Source of the DNA: Pectinophora gossypiella
Lineage: Eukaryota; Arthropoda; Insecta; Lepidoptera; Gelechiidae
NCBI RefSeq assembly: GCF_024362695.1
Contig: NC_065424.1
Location: forward strand, 2,330,786-2,394,785
Reading direction: 5' to 3'
Length of the DNA stretch: 64,000 bases
This document shows, piece by piece, positions 11,875 to 22,351 of the stretch; within the stretch, counting starts at the first letter, position 1, and each line of letters opens with the position of its first letter. A program made the translations under genes and the position numbers. The notes beneath the pieces are model-generated. The model saw nothing but the letters and a program-made list of their open reading frames with translations. It ran no database searches and was not told where the DNA came from.

Positions 11875-11989
11875 GCCTAAAAGGAGAAGAAAGACAGTTT
11901 AGAATGAATCAGGATATTAAACATACTATTTATTCAAAATTATCTTGGTTGGAAGGCAGTCGGTTCTATAAAAAACCGGACCCGTCAAT

Positions 11990-12255
11990 AGGGTTGTTTC
12001 AAACTAGCCAAATCAGTTACTTTTTAATAAACGTGAAAACACGAAATTACTAAGGAATTTGTATGAAAAATCAACCTGCGACGTCATAGAAAAACGTGAC
12101 AAAATGTCTCACTTATTACATTTTTCTTCATTAAAATTCATAAATAAGTTAAATAGAAAAACGAAAACTTTTTTGTCACTTTTAGATCTGTCTTTATTTA
12201 GTACTAAATCAGAATTTCATAATTTATCTTTGACCTATGAAACGACCCAATTCTT
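11990..12255 (+). repeat. MITE-like repeat family D, copy 3
   Basis: Starts TTTCAAACTAGCCAAATCAG and contains TTACTTTTTAATAAACG, GCGACGTCATAGAAAAACG and CATAATTTATCTTTGACC. It is the inverse of the 1930-2155 copy. The open frame at 12059-12346 that overlaps it is incidental. Confidence 0.6.
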
Positions 12256-12419
12256 CACGTTAAGTAACGGACCCCGTGAAAAACAGGATCATGCTAGGGA
12301 GATGATGACCAATAAGCGCTCCCCATTTGTCCGAACAAGTAGTTAAAGCCATATGCAGCAAATCTACAATACATCCAGTCAAAGAATAAATAAAAAAGAG
12401 CCTTTAAAAATTTTATAAA
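12256..12419 (+). repeat. SINE B and family C fragments
   Basis: 12265-12303 matches the 3' end of SINE B (GACCCCGTGAAAAACAGG). 12305-12375 matches the extreme end of family C (GCGCTCCCCATTTGTCCG ... AAATCTACAATACATCC). Confidence 0.5.
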
Positions 12420-12800
12420 TATTTCAGTACTGCTAGGTAGGTAGGAACAATTGAAAACTTCAACAGTGCAAAACTTTTTGAATTTATTAAAACTTTTAAA
12501 TGGCGAAATTTACCAGAAAACCGACACCCATTTTCTCGTTTACCAGGATAAAAGAAAAGAAATGTTTTCGTAAACAAAAGTTGAGTTTTAATTTGTGTGG
12601 CTTCCCAACCCTTTCCGCCGGGGTGGGTAAGTCGGCGTGAAATAAGTAAAAAACGACAAAAACCAAGGAAAATGTACACCGATACGGAATCCCTTCAGGA
12701 AGCCCCTGCCCTTCGGGGGGCAAATACTTGGAAACTTCCAACTTGTTTTTCCATTGGGGGGGAAAAATGGTCGGGGGCAACTTGTACATTTTGAGTAACT
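12420..12800. other. Homopolymer-rich segment of unknown origin
   Basis: Differs from its surroundings by repeated short G, C and A runs (for example CCCTTCGGGGGGC near 12710 and CATTGGGGGGGAAAAATGG near 12752) and partly open minus-strand frames (12413-12905). Those frames contain proline-rich, low-complexity peptide and no recognisable domain. It sits between family C copies. An unclassified repeat or a poorly assembled patch are both possible. Confidence 0.3.
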
Positions 12801-12864
12801 TATTTTTGTTTTATTTTCTTTAGGTATAATGCCATTTATGCCTAAATCATATTGTTCAATATTT

Positions 12865-13024
12865 TTTCCTCTCAGACGACGCCCTGAGCCAAGGTTCGCG
12901 CCCAACTGGGCACCCTCAGGCCTGTTGTCTTAAACGTTGTACCGGGTGAGAGCCTTCAGCGCTCCCCATTTGTCCGGCCAAGTAGTTAATGTCACCTGCG
13001 GCAAATCTACAATAAGTCACGTCA
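12865..13024 (+). repeat. Family C, short copy
   Basis: CTCAGACGACGCCCTGAG, CAACTGGGCACCCTCAGG, GGGTGAGAGCCTTCAGC and CAATAAGTCACGTC, in family order. It abuts the next SINE exactly at 13024/13025, suggesting the SINE inserted at its A-rich end. Confidence 0.7.
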
Positions 13025-13352
13025 GCCTCCGTGGTCCAGTGGTTGAGCGTTGGGCTCACGATCCGGAGGTCCCGGGTTCGAATCCCGGTGGGGACACATC
13101 ACAAAAATCACTTTGTGATCCTTAGTTTGATTAGGACATTACAGGCTGATCACCTGATTGTCCAAAAAGTAAGATGATCCGCGCTTCGGAAGGCACGTTA
13201 AGCCGTTGCGCGTTGGTCCCGGTTACTACTTACTGATGTATGTACGTAGTCGTTACATGATTCATGTCAGGGGCCTTTGGCGGCTCAATAGTGACCCTGA
13301 CACCAGGGTTGATGAGGTTGGTAATCCACCTCACAACCCACACGATAGAAGG
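13025..13352 (+). repeat. SINE family A, full-length reference copy
   Basis: The tRNA-like head includes A box TGGTCCAGTGGTTGAGCG and B box GGTTCGAATCCC. It is followed by CACAAAAATCACTTTGTG, the shared central block TTCGGAAGGCACGTTAAGCC, GACACCAGGGTTGATGAGG, and the 3' end CAACCCACACGATAGAAG. RNA polymerase III transcription from the internal A and B boxes is expected for such elements; this is family knowledge, not shown here. Confidence 0.85.
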
Positions 13353-13973
13353 GAGAGTCACCCAAAAAAACTCTCGGTCGTTCTGTTTTAGATATTAATA
13401 GTATTATAAACAACTCAAAAACCGACCTGACCGTTGTGTACACATATTGGAGACCTCACCTCGTCGCCCCCGTCGCCTCCTGTCACAATTTGGTCGTTTG
13501 GTCGACAAACATACATACACTACGTACTCAAACCTAGTCGTAATATGAAGCGCTAAGACGGAGCTTCAGAAAATCGAGAAGAACGAATAAATAAATAAAT
13601 AAGGGGCCGTCCATTAATCATGCGAGTCTCGAGAGGGGGGAGCGGTCCATGAAAAAAAAAAGTTTATTGCAGTATCTTTTGGTACATAGTTTATACTGGG
13701 TTTCGAGCCACCTTTTAAGCATAGATACGCTTGTATTAGGTGACCCCGTTCTTCCATAACAATTTTCGTAATTGTACCTTACACTAATTGACAAAAGAAC
13801 TTAAAAAAAAAACACGAAATGTCATAAGGGGGGAGGGGGTGTATTAATATATCACGAGTATTTATTTTTTCGGCAAACGCACGATACTGAACCGAAAAGC
13901 GGCGTTTCGTGCAATTATTTTGGTAGGCACTAGAAAATACACGTGATATAGGATAGGGGGGGGGGAGTGTCTA
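13353..13973. other. Gene-free stretch
   Basis: Low-complexity patches, including G-runs near 13640 and 13955 and AGGGGCCGTCCATTAATCAT near 13601, which resembles one end of a dispersed repeat. No gene recognised. Confidence 0.35.
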
Positions 13974-14057
13974 TGGCGGCTCAATAATAACCCTGACACC
14001 AGGGTTGATGGGGTTGGTAATCCACCTCACAACTCACACGATAGAAGAAGAAGAAGA
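13974..14057 (+). repeat. SINE family A, 3' fragment
   Basis: GGCGGCTCAATAATAACC ... ACACCAGGGTTGATGGGG ... CACACGATAGAAGAAG. The 5'-truncated end matches only the last ~85 bp of the family. Confidence 0.75.
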
Positions 14058-14921
14058 GAATAAAAAAAGTTATTTTTATTCAAGGTAACATACGTATTGG
14101 TATTTAAGTTCCGCCAGACTATAAAATAGTTTGTTTGAAGAGCAAAATAACTCCCATTTTTAAACTTATATGTTAACACAAAGCTTGCATAAGCGTTGGT
14201 CTAACAGAAATCTCGGTGAGGTGTGGTTAGTAAACTCATCTTGCGATGGATGTATCTCTGACTACTCCGATTGGGATATATTAGTGAGGTTATGTTATAT
14301 CGTCGTTATGTTATGAACGCGTTATTATAAAAGTAACAAGGTAGGTACTTAATAAATCTTTCAATATTAGAATTAGGAAAATTGTTTGTTAAGGATCTCT
14401 CAATGCGTCTTATCGGGGCTTCGGGGGATGCTAGGGCTGGTAGTTATTTCTGTCAGAGAATTAGCCTGGCGATTCAGAGGGGTAATGCTGCCAGCCTGTT
14501 GGGCACCTTGCCTCGATGTCACACGTTGGAGGTGTTGTATTTATAAAATGTGTTTGTTTTGTTTTTAATTGTTTGAATAAATTGATTTTATATTAGAATT
14601 CAGATTATTTCACATACCATCTCACACAAGACATCTTAGCCACCCAAGAGTGGGACCACTCGAAGTAAAAGACAAGTCTAAATCCATCGAAATAATATTG
14701 ATTCGGGATCGAACCTGGTCCCGCCGCTGGCAAACAGATTAACGCATAGAACAATGACCAACGCGCACTTATAAACATTGGGGGAAAATATTTGACGATT
14801 GCACGAGCTCTATGAAAGAAATTGAATTGAGGAATTCCTTCTCTAGCTATTTATATACCAAAAAAACCTACGGGCTAAAGTTGGTCACCAACTAACCAAC
14901 TCTAGCTCATTATGTATTTTA
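14058..14921. other. Gene-free stretch with degenerate tRNA-like SINE head
   Basis: 14150-14310 carries a dispersed repeat motif (CATCTTGCGATGGATGTATC) also found at 17035-17100, 18730-18830, 49855-49910 and 54345-54400. 14630-14765 resembles a reversed tRNA-like SINE head (GATCGAACCTGGTCCCG). No gene recognised. Confidence 0.4.
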
Positions 14922-15120
14922 TACAGGTGTTAGTGACATCGTAACGATAACTTTATGGGATGATTCTGACCATGATTCTAAGTTGGTATCAGGTGGAATT
15001 TTCCGTCGCAAAAGTATGGAACTGAAAATAATTAAAAAGACACAATTTTTTTATGAGTTTTCCGACATGAACTGAATCATCCCTCTCAGTATTCGTTACG
15101 ATGTCACTACACCCTGTATA
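14922..15120. repeat. Palindromic MITE family F, copy 1
   Basis: Terminal inverted repeats: TACAGGTGTTAGTGACATCG at the left, and TTCGTTACGATGTCACTAC ACCCTGTA at the right. The arms extend inward through CATGATTCTAAGTTGGTATC and GGAATTTTCCGTCGC. Other copies are at 22975-23102 (half), 33342-33425 (half), 50932-51415 (interrupted), 52107-52160 (half) and 52190-52420 (full). Confidence 0.75.
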
Positions 15121-15244
15121 TTACCTATCTATTTGCCGGATACTTTGTGAAGATCCATGGAAAAAGGAACTTGCTATTGTTTTCTACCAGCTTTTTAACG
15201 TGTTTATATTGTAGTATTGTTTGCTTCAGATGGCATTAACTACG

Positions 15245-15552
15245 GCCTCTGTGGTCCAGTAGTTGAGCGTTAGACTCACGACGGGCTCGAATCCCGGTAT
15301 GGACATATCACAAAAATCACTTTGTGATCCCCAGTTTGGTTAGGACATTACAGGCTGATCACCTGATTGTCCGAAAGTAAGAGGATCCGTGCTTCGGAAG
15401 GCACGTTAAGCCATTGGTCCCGGTTACTACTTACTGATGTAAGTGAGTAATCGTTACGTGAGCCATGCCAGGGGCTTTTGGCGGCTCAATCATAACCCTG
15501 ATACCAGGGTTGATGAGGCTGGTATTCCACCTCACAACCCACACGATAAGAA
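15245..15552 (+). repeat. SINE family A, copy
   Basis: Same order as 13025-13352, but the head has lost about 12 bp between ACTCACGA and CGGGCTCGAATCCC. The 3' end is CAACCCACACGATAAGAAG. Confidence 0.8.
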
Positions 15553-15905
15553 GTTCTAAAAAAAGTAAAAGTACTTTTTCTTGAATCTTTTTTTTTAATC
15601 TTCTCTACATTTTATCAATGTTTACTCTTCTGCGTCAGTTCTATCGTGTCGTGTCATGAACTCAAACACACAAGTGGTAAATAGAAGTTCAGTAGATGCG
15701 CATACGCCGGTATCACTTACAGTCATGTGATACTAGACGTGTGCGTGCCGAGCATAGCAAGGTGAAGTTACATGTTTGTCCAATATTTGGTGATTATATT
15801 TGTGAATTATCGGGCATTGACCTCAAGTAAGATTTTTAATATCCTTATCGAGAGTGTTATTACAAAAAGAAGATTAAAGATAAACTAGGTTTAAGGTCCG
15901 GAACA

Positions 15906-16229
15906 GCCCCCGTGGTCTAGTGGTTAGAGCGTAAGGCTCACGATCTGGAGGTCCGGGTTCGACTCTCGATGGGGACATTGTAGAAATCACTTTGTGAAAC
16001 TGTCCTTTGTTTGGTAAGGATTTTTCAGGCTTGAATCACCTGATTGTCCGAAAAAGTAAGATGATTCCTTGCTTCTGAGGGCACATTAAGCTGTTGGTCC
16101 CGGCTATTAGCCGTAAAAACACCTCCACCAACCCGCATTGGAGCAGCGTGGTGGAGTATGCTCCATACCCCCTCCGGTTGATTGAGGGGAGGCCTGTGCC
16201 CAGCAGTGGGACGTATATAGGCTCACTAA
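15906..16229 (+). repeat. SINE family A head with alternative 3' tail
   Basis: The tRNA-like head (CCCGTGGTCTAGTGGTTAG, B box GGTTCGACTCTC) and middle match family A through GGTCCCGGC. The tail is different: CCAACCCGCATTGGAGCAGC, GTGGAGTATGCTCC, then GCAGTGGGACGTATATAGGC. This is a second subfamily that shares head and centre but not the end. Confidence 0.75.
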
Positions 16230-16232
16230 GTT

Positions 16233-16318
16233 ATTTTTATGATATGTCCCCACCGGGATTCGAACCCAGGGCCTCCGGATCGTGACTCCAACGCTCAACC
16301 ACTGGACCACAGAGACCG
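16233..16318 (-). repeat. SINE family A head fragment
   Basis: The reverse complement is a tRNA-like head with B box GGTTCGAATCCC and GTGGTCCAGTGGTTGAGCG. It follows directly on the preceding SINE in opposite orientation, giving a tail-to-tail pair that accounts for the overlapping frames at 16094-16310. Confidence 0.75.
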
Positions 16319-17154
16319 TTTTTAGAACTAATAGTAGTTCTTTATAAGAAGGTGACGTTACTTATTATTTTTATCGAAACTTTTTGCTTTTTAATAAAAA
16401 AGGAAAAAATCTAAAATTCTTTCCTAAACGCTCACAAGTAAGGGGATAGCTCTCAACAACAATCTTATCTCGACATCAATCGTCCTTCATACAAAATACT
16501 ACAATCGCAGCCACTCAATCGAATAAGCATTCTTTCTTCACAAAACATAATGCCTCAACAAAGGACAAATAGACACTCTTCTACGTCCCAACGAAAGTGT
16601 AACTGAAGAACACTTGATATCTTGCGAGTACTTAAATTACTTTACTAGGCTGTAAGTACAAGGTAATTGCCCGCAGATTGCAGAAAAAATGGCGAACCAA
16701 AATGGCGGACGCATTGTGCTTGGCGCCAAAATTTGCGTCACCTATTTACGCGTGTCTGGAGATGAACTGTGGCGATTTCTTTTCTATTTCTGCTACGTTA
16801 CTCCCGGGTACTAGAATTTGGACCTTTGTCCGGTAATCGACTGGAAAGGAATGTAAATGGACACGAGAAAGTGGATTTCGTTTTCTCTAAAGAGATGGAC
16901 ATAAACATACAACAAACACACACAACATAATATATTATGTAATCCGTGTCTGTGGTGTCCTAAATAATAAATGTTTCTTTCTTTGTTTCTTTCTTACATA
17001 AGCTCACGACGATATCCCCACTGATGTAGTCAGACGTACGTCCATCGCAAGATGAACTAAGTACCAACACCTCACCCAGCTTTCAGTTAGACCAACGTGG
17101 CGCCGTCTGTAACGGTCGAGCCAATTGTGTTAGTGAAAACTGCACTTAAGATAA
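16319..17154. other. Gene-free stretch with non-repetitive island
   Basis: 16660-16810 is GC-richer and matches no repeat family here. It has two AATGGCG motifs (AAAATGGCGAACC and CAAAATGGCGGACG) and a 41-codon frame from 16689 to 16814 of unknown significance. 16930-17000 ends in a (TTTC)n LINE-like tail, and 17035-17100 is the dispersed CCATCGCAAGATGAAC repeat. Confidence 0.35.
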
Positions 17155-17255
17155 ATTAACAACTAACTCATTGGTGCAAGTCCGGTACAGGGAATCGAAC
17201 CAGCGCTCCGCGTTTAAGAAGCAAACCGGTGAGCTCCCGGATCACAGTTACTATG
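17155..17255 (-). repeat. tRNA-like SINE head fragment (different family)
   Basis: The minus strand reads GATCCGGGAGCTCACCGG ... GGTTCGATTCCCTGTACC, an A- and B-box-like arrangement in tRNA order. The stems do not fold cleanly, so I call it SINE-derived rather than a tRNA gene. Confidence 0.45.
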
Positions 17256-17270
17256 AAGTCTAAAGAGGTG

Positions 17271-17412
17271 GGCATTAACCAGACAAAACGAGCTTTAACT
17301 AGTGAAAACGGGCATTAACCGGACAAAACGCACCTTAAGTAGTAAAAACGGACTTGACCGGACAAAACGGTCTTTAACCGGGCAAAACGGACTTTGACTA
17401 GTGAGAGCGGAC
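17271..17412 (+). repeat. Degenerate minisatellite, ~20-bp unit
   Basis: Seven or so tandem units based on the pattern GGnCnTTAACCGGACAAAAC or its variant with AACTAGTGAAAAC. Units differ by 2-5 bases, so the array is old. No protein-coding frame is credible across it. Confidence 0.7.
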
Positions 17413-18477
17413 TGTCACATGTTGTCATAAGTAAAAGTAACCAAGATGGAGCATTTGCTGGGAGTGCAGGTAATGCAGGTTGCTGGTGGTAACAGAAGGC
17501 CGTTACACACCCACTGACTAGACAGTATAAAACAGACACTGCTCTGTGATGCACATTACCACCCTAAAGGGAGGCAGTATAACTAGGCGGGTGATCCCTA
17601 CAAAATGCGCAACAAAGCCCATTACAATGACCCAGCATATTGCCCGTGTTAGAGATGTTCATTTAATTCGGGGGTAATATGATATTTTATTACGGTATTG
17701 TTTAACAATTGCGTAAGTGATTGTATGGGCCCCGCTGGGATCCGCACCTTGCGACCCGCGGTATGCGGCACGGAACCAGTTTTTGACGTTTTTGTGTTAG
17801 GAAAAGAGACTCCAGTAGACAACATCTAATTTTACTCAAAGTTACACCTGTCATTATCTTATCCGCTGAAAAGAAAAGGGACGGGTAATCAATTTTAGGC
17901 ACAAACAACAGCCCTCTGAATTTTTTACACAAAATGGCCAATAAAATACAATTAAATTGACAGCCTACGACAAATGGCTTGCATACCAGCGAGATGCCTA
18001 TTTGATTCACCAGAGTTATTCAACAATTCACTTATTCATTTTAAAATGAATAGCTGTCAATGATCTGTCCCTTCCCTTTTCGCTGGATAAGAAAAGTACA
18101 GGTATAACTTAAAATTAAATATGGAAGTGTCTGCAGAAATTAGGGTCAGTAAGTATTTCAATAAAATTATGCTTAAGTACAATATATTGCAGAGCAATTC
18201 TTAATTAAATCAAAATAAGGTCACACAGAGTCGGGCACAAAATGGAACATAGAACTTTGTTACTGCAAACAAAATCTTGCTCCTCGGTCCGTTTGTCCCG
18301 CAACTCCCGCAAGCTCATGCTTTCATGTCGGCTATGTCGTAAAAAGCAACTAAAGGGTAATTTTCAACATGATAGTGTATAGTACATCCTACTTACGCAG
18401 TAACTATTACCTGCGTAATCTGTAGTCGTACTCAATTCCATAACTAGTGACTGGTCCCTTCTAGCATACTCCGGTCC
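17413..18477. other. Gene-free stretch with repeat family G copy
   Basis: A family G copy spans about 17860-18130 with both inverted halves: GACGGGTAATCAATTTTAGG at one side and AAAAGTACAGGTATAACTTA at the other. Nothing else is recognised. Confidence 0.45.
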
Positions 18478-18620
18478 ACTACCCAGTATGAGCGAGTGCG
18501 ACATACGTTCGAGAGGCGGTGTCGAGTTACCCTGCCGCTATGTGCGCCTGGTACTCTCTCCCACTTTACCGTGGGGCGGAAACGCTGGGGTTTGGGGGTC
18601 GTGGGGATTTCGGTGGTGAA
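18478..18620 (+). promoter_or_regulatory. GC-rich island with composite motif (function unknown)
   Basis: TGAGCGAGTGCGACA at 18490 is followed about 50 bp later by GCTATGTGCGCCTGGTAC. The same order appears at 1193-1255 and, less perfectly, at 5755-5840; the second motif alone recurs at 9287-9307. The labelled type is only a guess; an ancient repeat would look similar. Confidence 0.25.
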
Positions 18621-19082
18621 AAATTACCACCCGCAGTTATTGTATGTATTTTTTAAATAATTTAGGAAACTTGAAATTATTTGACATATCTAATTGTATA
18701 CCAATATTAATATTTTCACCACCTATGACGAAGGTCTAACAGAAAGCACGGTGAGGTGTGGATAGATACTTTAGTTCATCATTGCGATAGAGCCTTTGAC
18801 CTTTGGGATGTAATCGTGACCTTATGTTTTAATTTATTTATATTCTGTTAACATTTAAGTGAATGCTCTCTTGTTTAACTGTTTATTTATACTTTTAAAG
18901 CAACGCGTTTATACTCAACTTGCTAATTCAATGACATAATATATATTACTAAGTATTTAAATCGGATGTAAATAAAGCTAACTAGTTAATTCAGAGTAAA
19001 ATTTATAATAATTATTGTATGTCAGAATATGACTGAATGTGCTGAGCCATAATATATACTTCCATCACAATATATGACCAAA
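18621..19082. other. Gene-free stretch
   Basis: AT-rich. 18730-18830 holds the dispersed repeat with GGTGAGGTGTGGATAGATAC and CATCATTGCGATAG. No gene recognised. Confidence 0.35.
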
Positions 19083-19385
19083 GCGCGCGAGGTGGCGCAG
19101 CGGTAAACGCGCTCGGTCTGCGATTGTTGAAGCTAAGCAACTTTCGCAAAGGCCGGTCATAGGATGGGTGACCACAAAAAAAAAGAAAGTTTTCATCTCG
19201 AACTCCTCCGAGCTTCGGAAGGCACGTTAAGCCGTTGGTCCCGGCTGCATTAGCAGTCGTTAATAACCATCAATCCGCATTGGCCCGCGTGATGGTTTAA
19301 GGCTCGTTCTCCCTACTCGTATTCACTCATAGGGAAGGCCCGTGCCCCTACAGTGGGGACATTAATGGGCTGATGATGATGATGA
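19083..19385 (+). repeat. SINE with tRNA-like start and 5S-rRNA-like segment
   Basis: The 5' end GAGGTGGCGCAGCGGTAAAC resembles a tRNA A-box region. 19127-19173 (GAAGCTAAGCAAC ... CGGTCATAGGATGGGTGACC) closely resembles the internal control region of 5S rRNA. The centre is the same TTCGGAAGGCACGTTAAGCC block as SINE A. The tail has CCGCATTGGCCCGCGTG and ends in (GAT)n. An A-run after the 5S-like part looks like a junction between modules. Confidence 0.7.
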
Positions 19386-20262
19386 TATGACCACATTACT
19401 ACAATAAAGTTTATTTCATTTCATTTCAATTCGTAGCTGAATATCTCTCCTAAGAGGCGCCACTGATTCCAACCTTCATCTCTCTAACCGAGTTCTATAC
19501 AGTCTTACTTACTAAAAACAAAATTGCCTCAAATAACCACAATTCCTCTAAATGTTTATCTCGAACCTGTCAAAACTCATCGCGAACAATCTGTGCAAAC
19601 AACCGTAACTTATTCAAACAATTACTATCGACAACCTATATTTTAAAGAAATAACATTACTTATGTTAAGCTACCTTTACATTGTCGTTTACGACATTTT
19701 AATATTAACATTCTAAGAAAAATATACTGTAATCATAAATGAAAAGGGCGTAATGTACATTGGCGTATTGAGCAATTTTAAATTGTATAATATATATGAA
19801 GTATAGGCAATCCTCGGTCACTCGTGCGCAAGTGAGCGGCGCCGGCGCGGACGACGGTTTTTTAATAGTTCGGTAGTTAAATAGGAATTTTATTAATATC
19901 ACTGCATATTTTTGTTTATTATTATAATTTATTGATAGAAAAATAGAGCATGAACTCTCGTGAATTACTTTCATAAGTAAGTAGTGTTAGATAGAACAGA
20001 ATCGATCGGCCTCATCCTATGCTATGCTAATGAACGTAACAACACTGGCTTCTGTACTATTGTAAAATGTTATCTATATTGAAATGTTATCAGTAATTGT
20101 ATTGAACTAGACGTACTGTCAAGACGTACTGTTTAATAGTAGGTAAGTAAGGCTCCGGTAAATCCGCCTAAATATACTTACCAATTGAAGAAATATGATA
20201 AGAACCCTACCTACAATCCTATACTTACTTAAGTAGTAGACAAACATCATATTTAGAGATGG
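19386..20262. other. Gene-free stretch
   Basis: A LINE-like AATAAAG-(ATTTC)n tail occupies 19402-19430. The rest is AT-rich without a recognised gene; the frame at 19705-19974 is likely chance. Confidence 0.35.
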
Positions 20263-20661
20263 TATAAGAAGACCAGGTATGCTCAAAAGTGACAGCTAAC
20301 ATTTCAAGGTTAGTCCAGCTGACGTCATCCACCCTGCGTTGCCATTTCGTAAAAAAATAAATTACCCACGACCAATGTTTTTATATTTACTTTGCAAGGA
20401 AATTTAAAACTTTTAGTAAAGATTTTTATTTATGTGAGAATTAATAGTAATTAAATACATTAGTCAGTAATTCATTTAATTTTCAATAATAAAAATTACG
20501 TCGTTGGATCGTTGGAGATACCAATTTAATGGTAACACACTGGTAACAACTTACGTCATCAAAGGGCTAGCAATGGCGGCTTGTCATAGGATTGAGCATA
20601 CCCGGCGATGCAACCAGAAACAAGAAAATAGAATAGAATAAGCATACCCGGTCTTCTTATA
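20263..20661. repeat. Short inverted-repeat DNA element (~400 bp)
   Basis: The left end TATAAGAAGACCAGGTATGC is matched in reverse at 20641-20661 by AGCATACCCGGTCTTCTTA. A second reversed half-copy (TTGAGCATACCCGG) lies inside at 20592-20605. It has no coding capacity. A TA target is possible, because both ends abut TA, but it is not proven. Confidence 0.6.
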
Positions 20662-21924
20662 CTTACCATGATATTAGATACACGTTTTAGCTGGTAAAAA
20701 AGAATAAGTCATGTCCCTGTTTCTAAACCCAAATAATTACAATCCAAGTAGCACAAATTCTCCCAAAAAAATCACAATGACTACTACTTTTTAAAATCAT
20801 ATTTTCCGCTCCGATTTATCCACCAAAAACTGCAAAAGCTGCAACATTGCAACCGCAATATTTTTTACTTTAGCTTCCACATCACTTGAGTTCTGACGAG
20901 TCGAGTCGACCACACACCACTAGTGTACCAGATCTGAAAGGTGGTACAAAATATGAGCCAAATCAATCCCATGTTGCCCCATTGTGGACCAATGATGTGT
21001 GTTGATGTGGGGCTTATGGATACGGGTGTGGAAGCATATTTCACGGATGAGGGATGTGGACAAAAACCAATATGTATAAGCCTGTTTTAAATTCAAAAAT
21101 GATTTCAAAACTCAAACTCAAAATCACCTTTATTCATTAGGTAAAATAGTTACACCTTGAAAAATGCATTTTTTGTCAAACGTCTCATCCACCTAGAACT
21201 ACTGCAGCTTCTCACAACATGTATAGCCGAGAAGTAGCTGCAAGAATAACCTCGACACAGGGCCGTAGACGTTCTTAAATAGAAAACAAAAAAATATAGA
21301 ATACAATTTTAGTAATTTGGCTGCCTGATATTGGTTCCCAGACAGATACTTACTAAGTAGGTATATTTTAAAAAAAAAGATAGATAGATCATGCAAAATT
21401 CGTCATCTCAACAAAGCAAACTTTTTAAAACTTACCTCAAGCACAATATTATTAAACATTTCGGCTGCCTTTAAAAAGATTTTCCGCTTCTCTAAGCCTT
21501 ATCTATAGTTGGTTAATCTCTCTAATCTCTCAAACAAGAGGACAAAGAGAGACAAATCTCTTTTTTGTATACTCACACGCACGAGCGAGTGAGAGAGGAA
21601 AACCGGCGATTGACAAAAAGTAAGATACATGTAAGTAACGTGTTATCTTTTATTTTCGTGTTAAGCACTTTCAAATTGTTAACATAATATTCTGAATCTG
21701 TTTACGACACCGTGATGTATGTCTGTTCTGTACCTTGTTTGTTAGCAACATATTTGTTAATGTTAAAATTTAATTTAAAGCTAATCTAGTCAAAGTAGTC
21801 AATCTTGGAGTAAATTTGTTAGGGTTACTAGTTTCAGAATTCGGACATAAATTACTACTCCAGTCAGGCTTCTAAGCTGCTATAGTAACATATTGGTGCT
21901 AATTCCTGCAGACTCCATTTAATT
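20662..21924. other. Gene-free stretch with LINE 3' end
   Basis: 21108-21330 is a minus-strand LINE 3' end. It carries the block reading, in reverse, GTTTTAGGCGGATGAGACG-like sequence and an AATAAAG signal with an AAACTCAAACTC tail. Related copies lie at 28710-28815, 32545-32600, 59840-59960 and 60110-60340. Nothing else is recognised. Confidence 0.45.
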
Positions 21925-22155
21925 TTATTTTAAGTTATACCTGTCATTTTCTTATACGCTGAAAAAGAAAGGGACAGATAATCATCGATAGGCATAAAAT
22001 TTATGGAGCACACTACGTATGTACTACGTATGTAGTCGTTACATGAGTCATATCAGGGGCCTTGGGCGGCTCAATAATAACTCTGACACCAGGGTTGATG
22101 AGGCTAGTATTCCACCTCACAATCTACACGATAAGAAGAAGAAGAATAAGAAGAT
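21925..22155 (+). repeat. Family G fragment followed by SINE A 3' end
   Basis: 21925-22015 has GTTATACCTGTCATTTTC and AAAGGGACAGATAATC (family G). 22031-22155 has GTAGTCGTTACATGAGTC, GACACCAGGGTTGATGAGG and an (AAG)n tail (SINE A). Confidence 0.65.
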
Positions 22156-22351
22156 GTACACTTCTGCTTACCCCCTTCAGGATACAGGCGTGCTGATGTT
22201 ACGTCGCCGGACACAGCTTGGATGATATGATGATGATGACATTTAAGCACTTTCCGACGCCTATTCTTCGGGCTATCAGAGTCCCCTCTAAATAATACTT
22301 ACTTAAGAATTTTCACTAATTGAATTAGGTACTTAGTTACCGAGTCAGAGC

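Noticed and set aside
12059..12346. 95-codon plus-strand frame
   Set aside because: It covers MITE D and SINE B/family C pieces and is not conserved in the other copies.
13040..13096. tRNA gene suggested by A- and B-box-like sequences (also near 22660, 48130, 60410)
   Set aside because: Many near-identical copies carry the same non-tRNA body and tail, and the acceptor stems do not pair; these are SINE heads.
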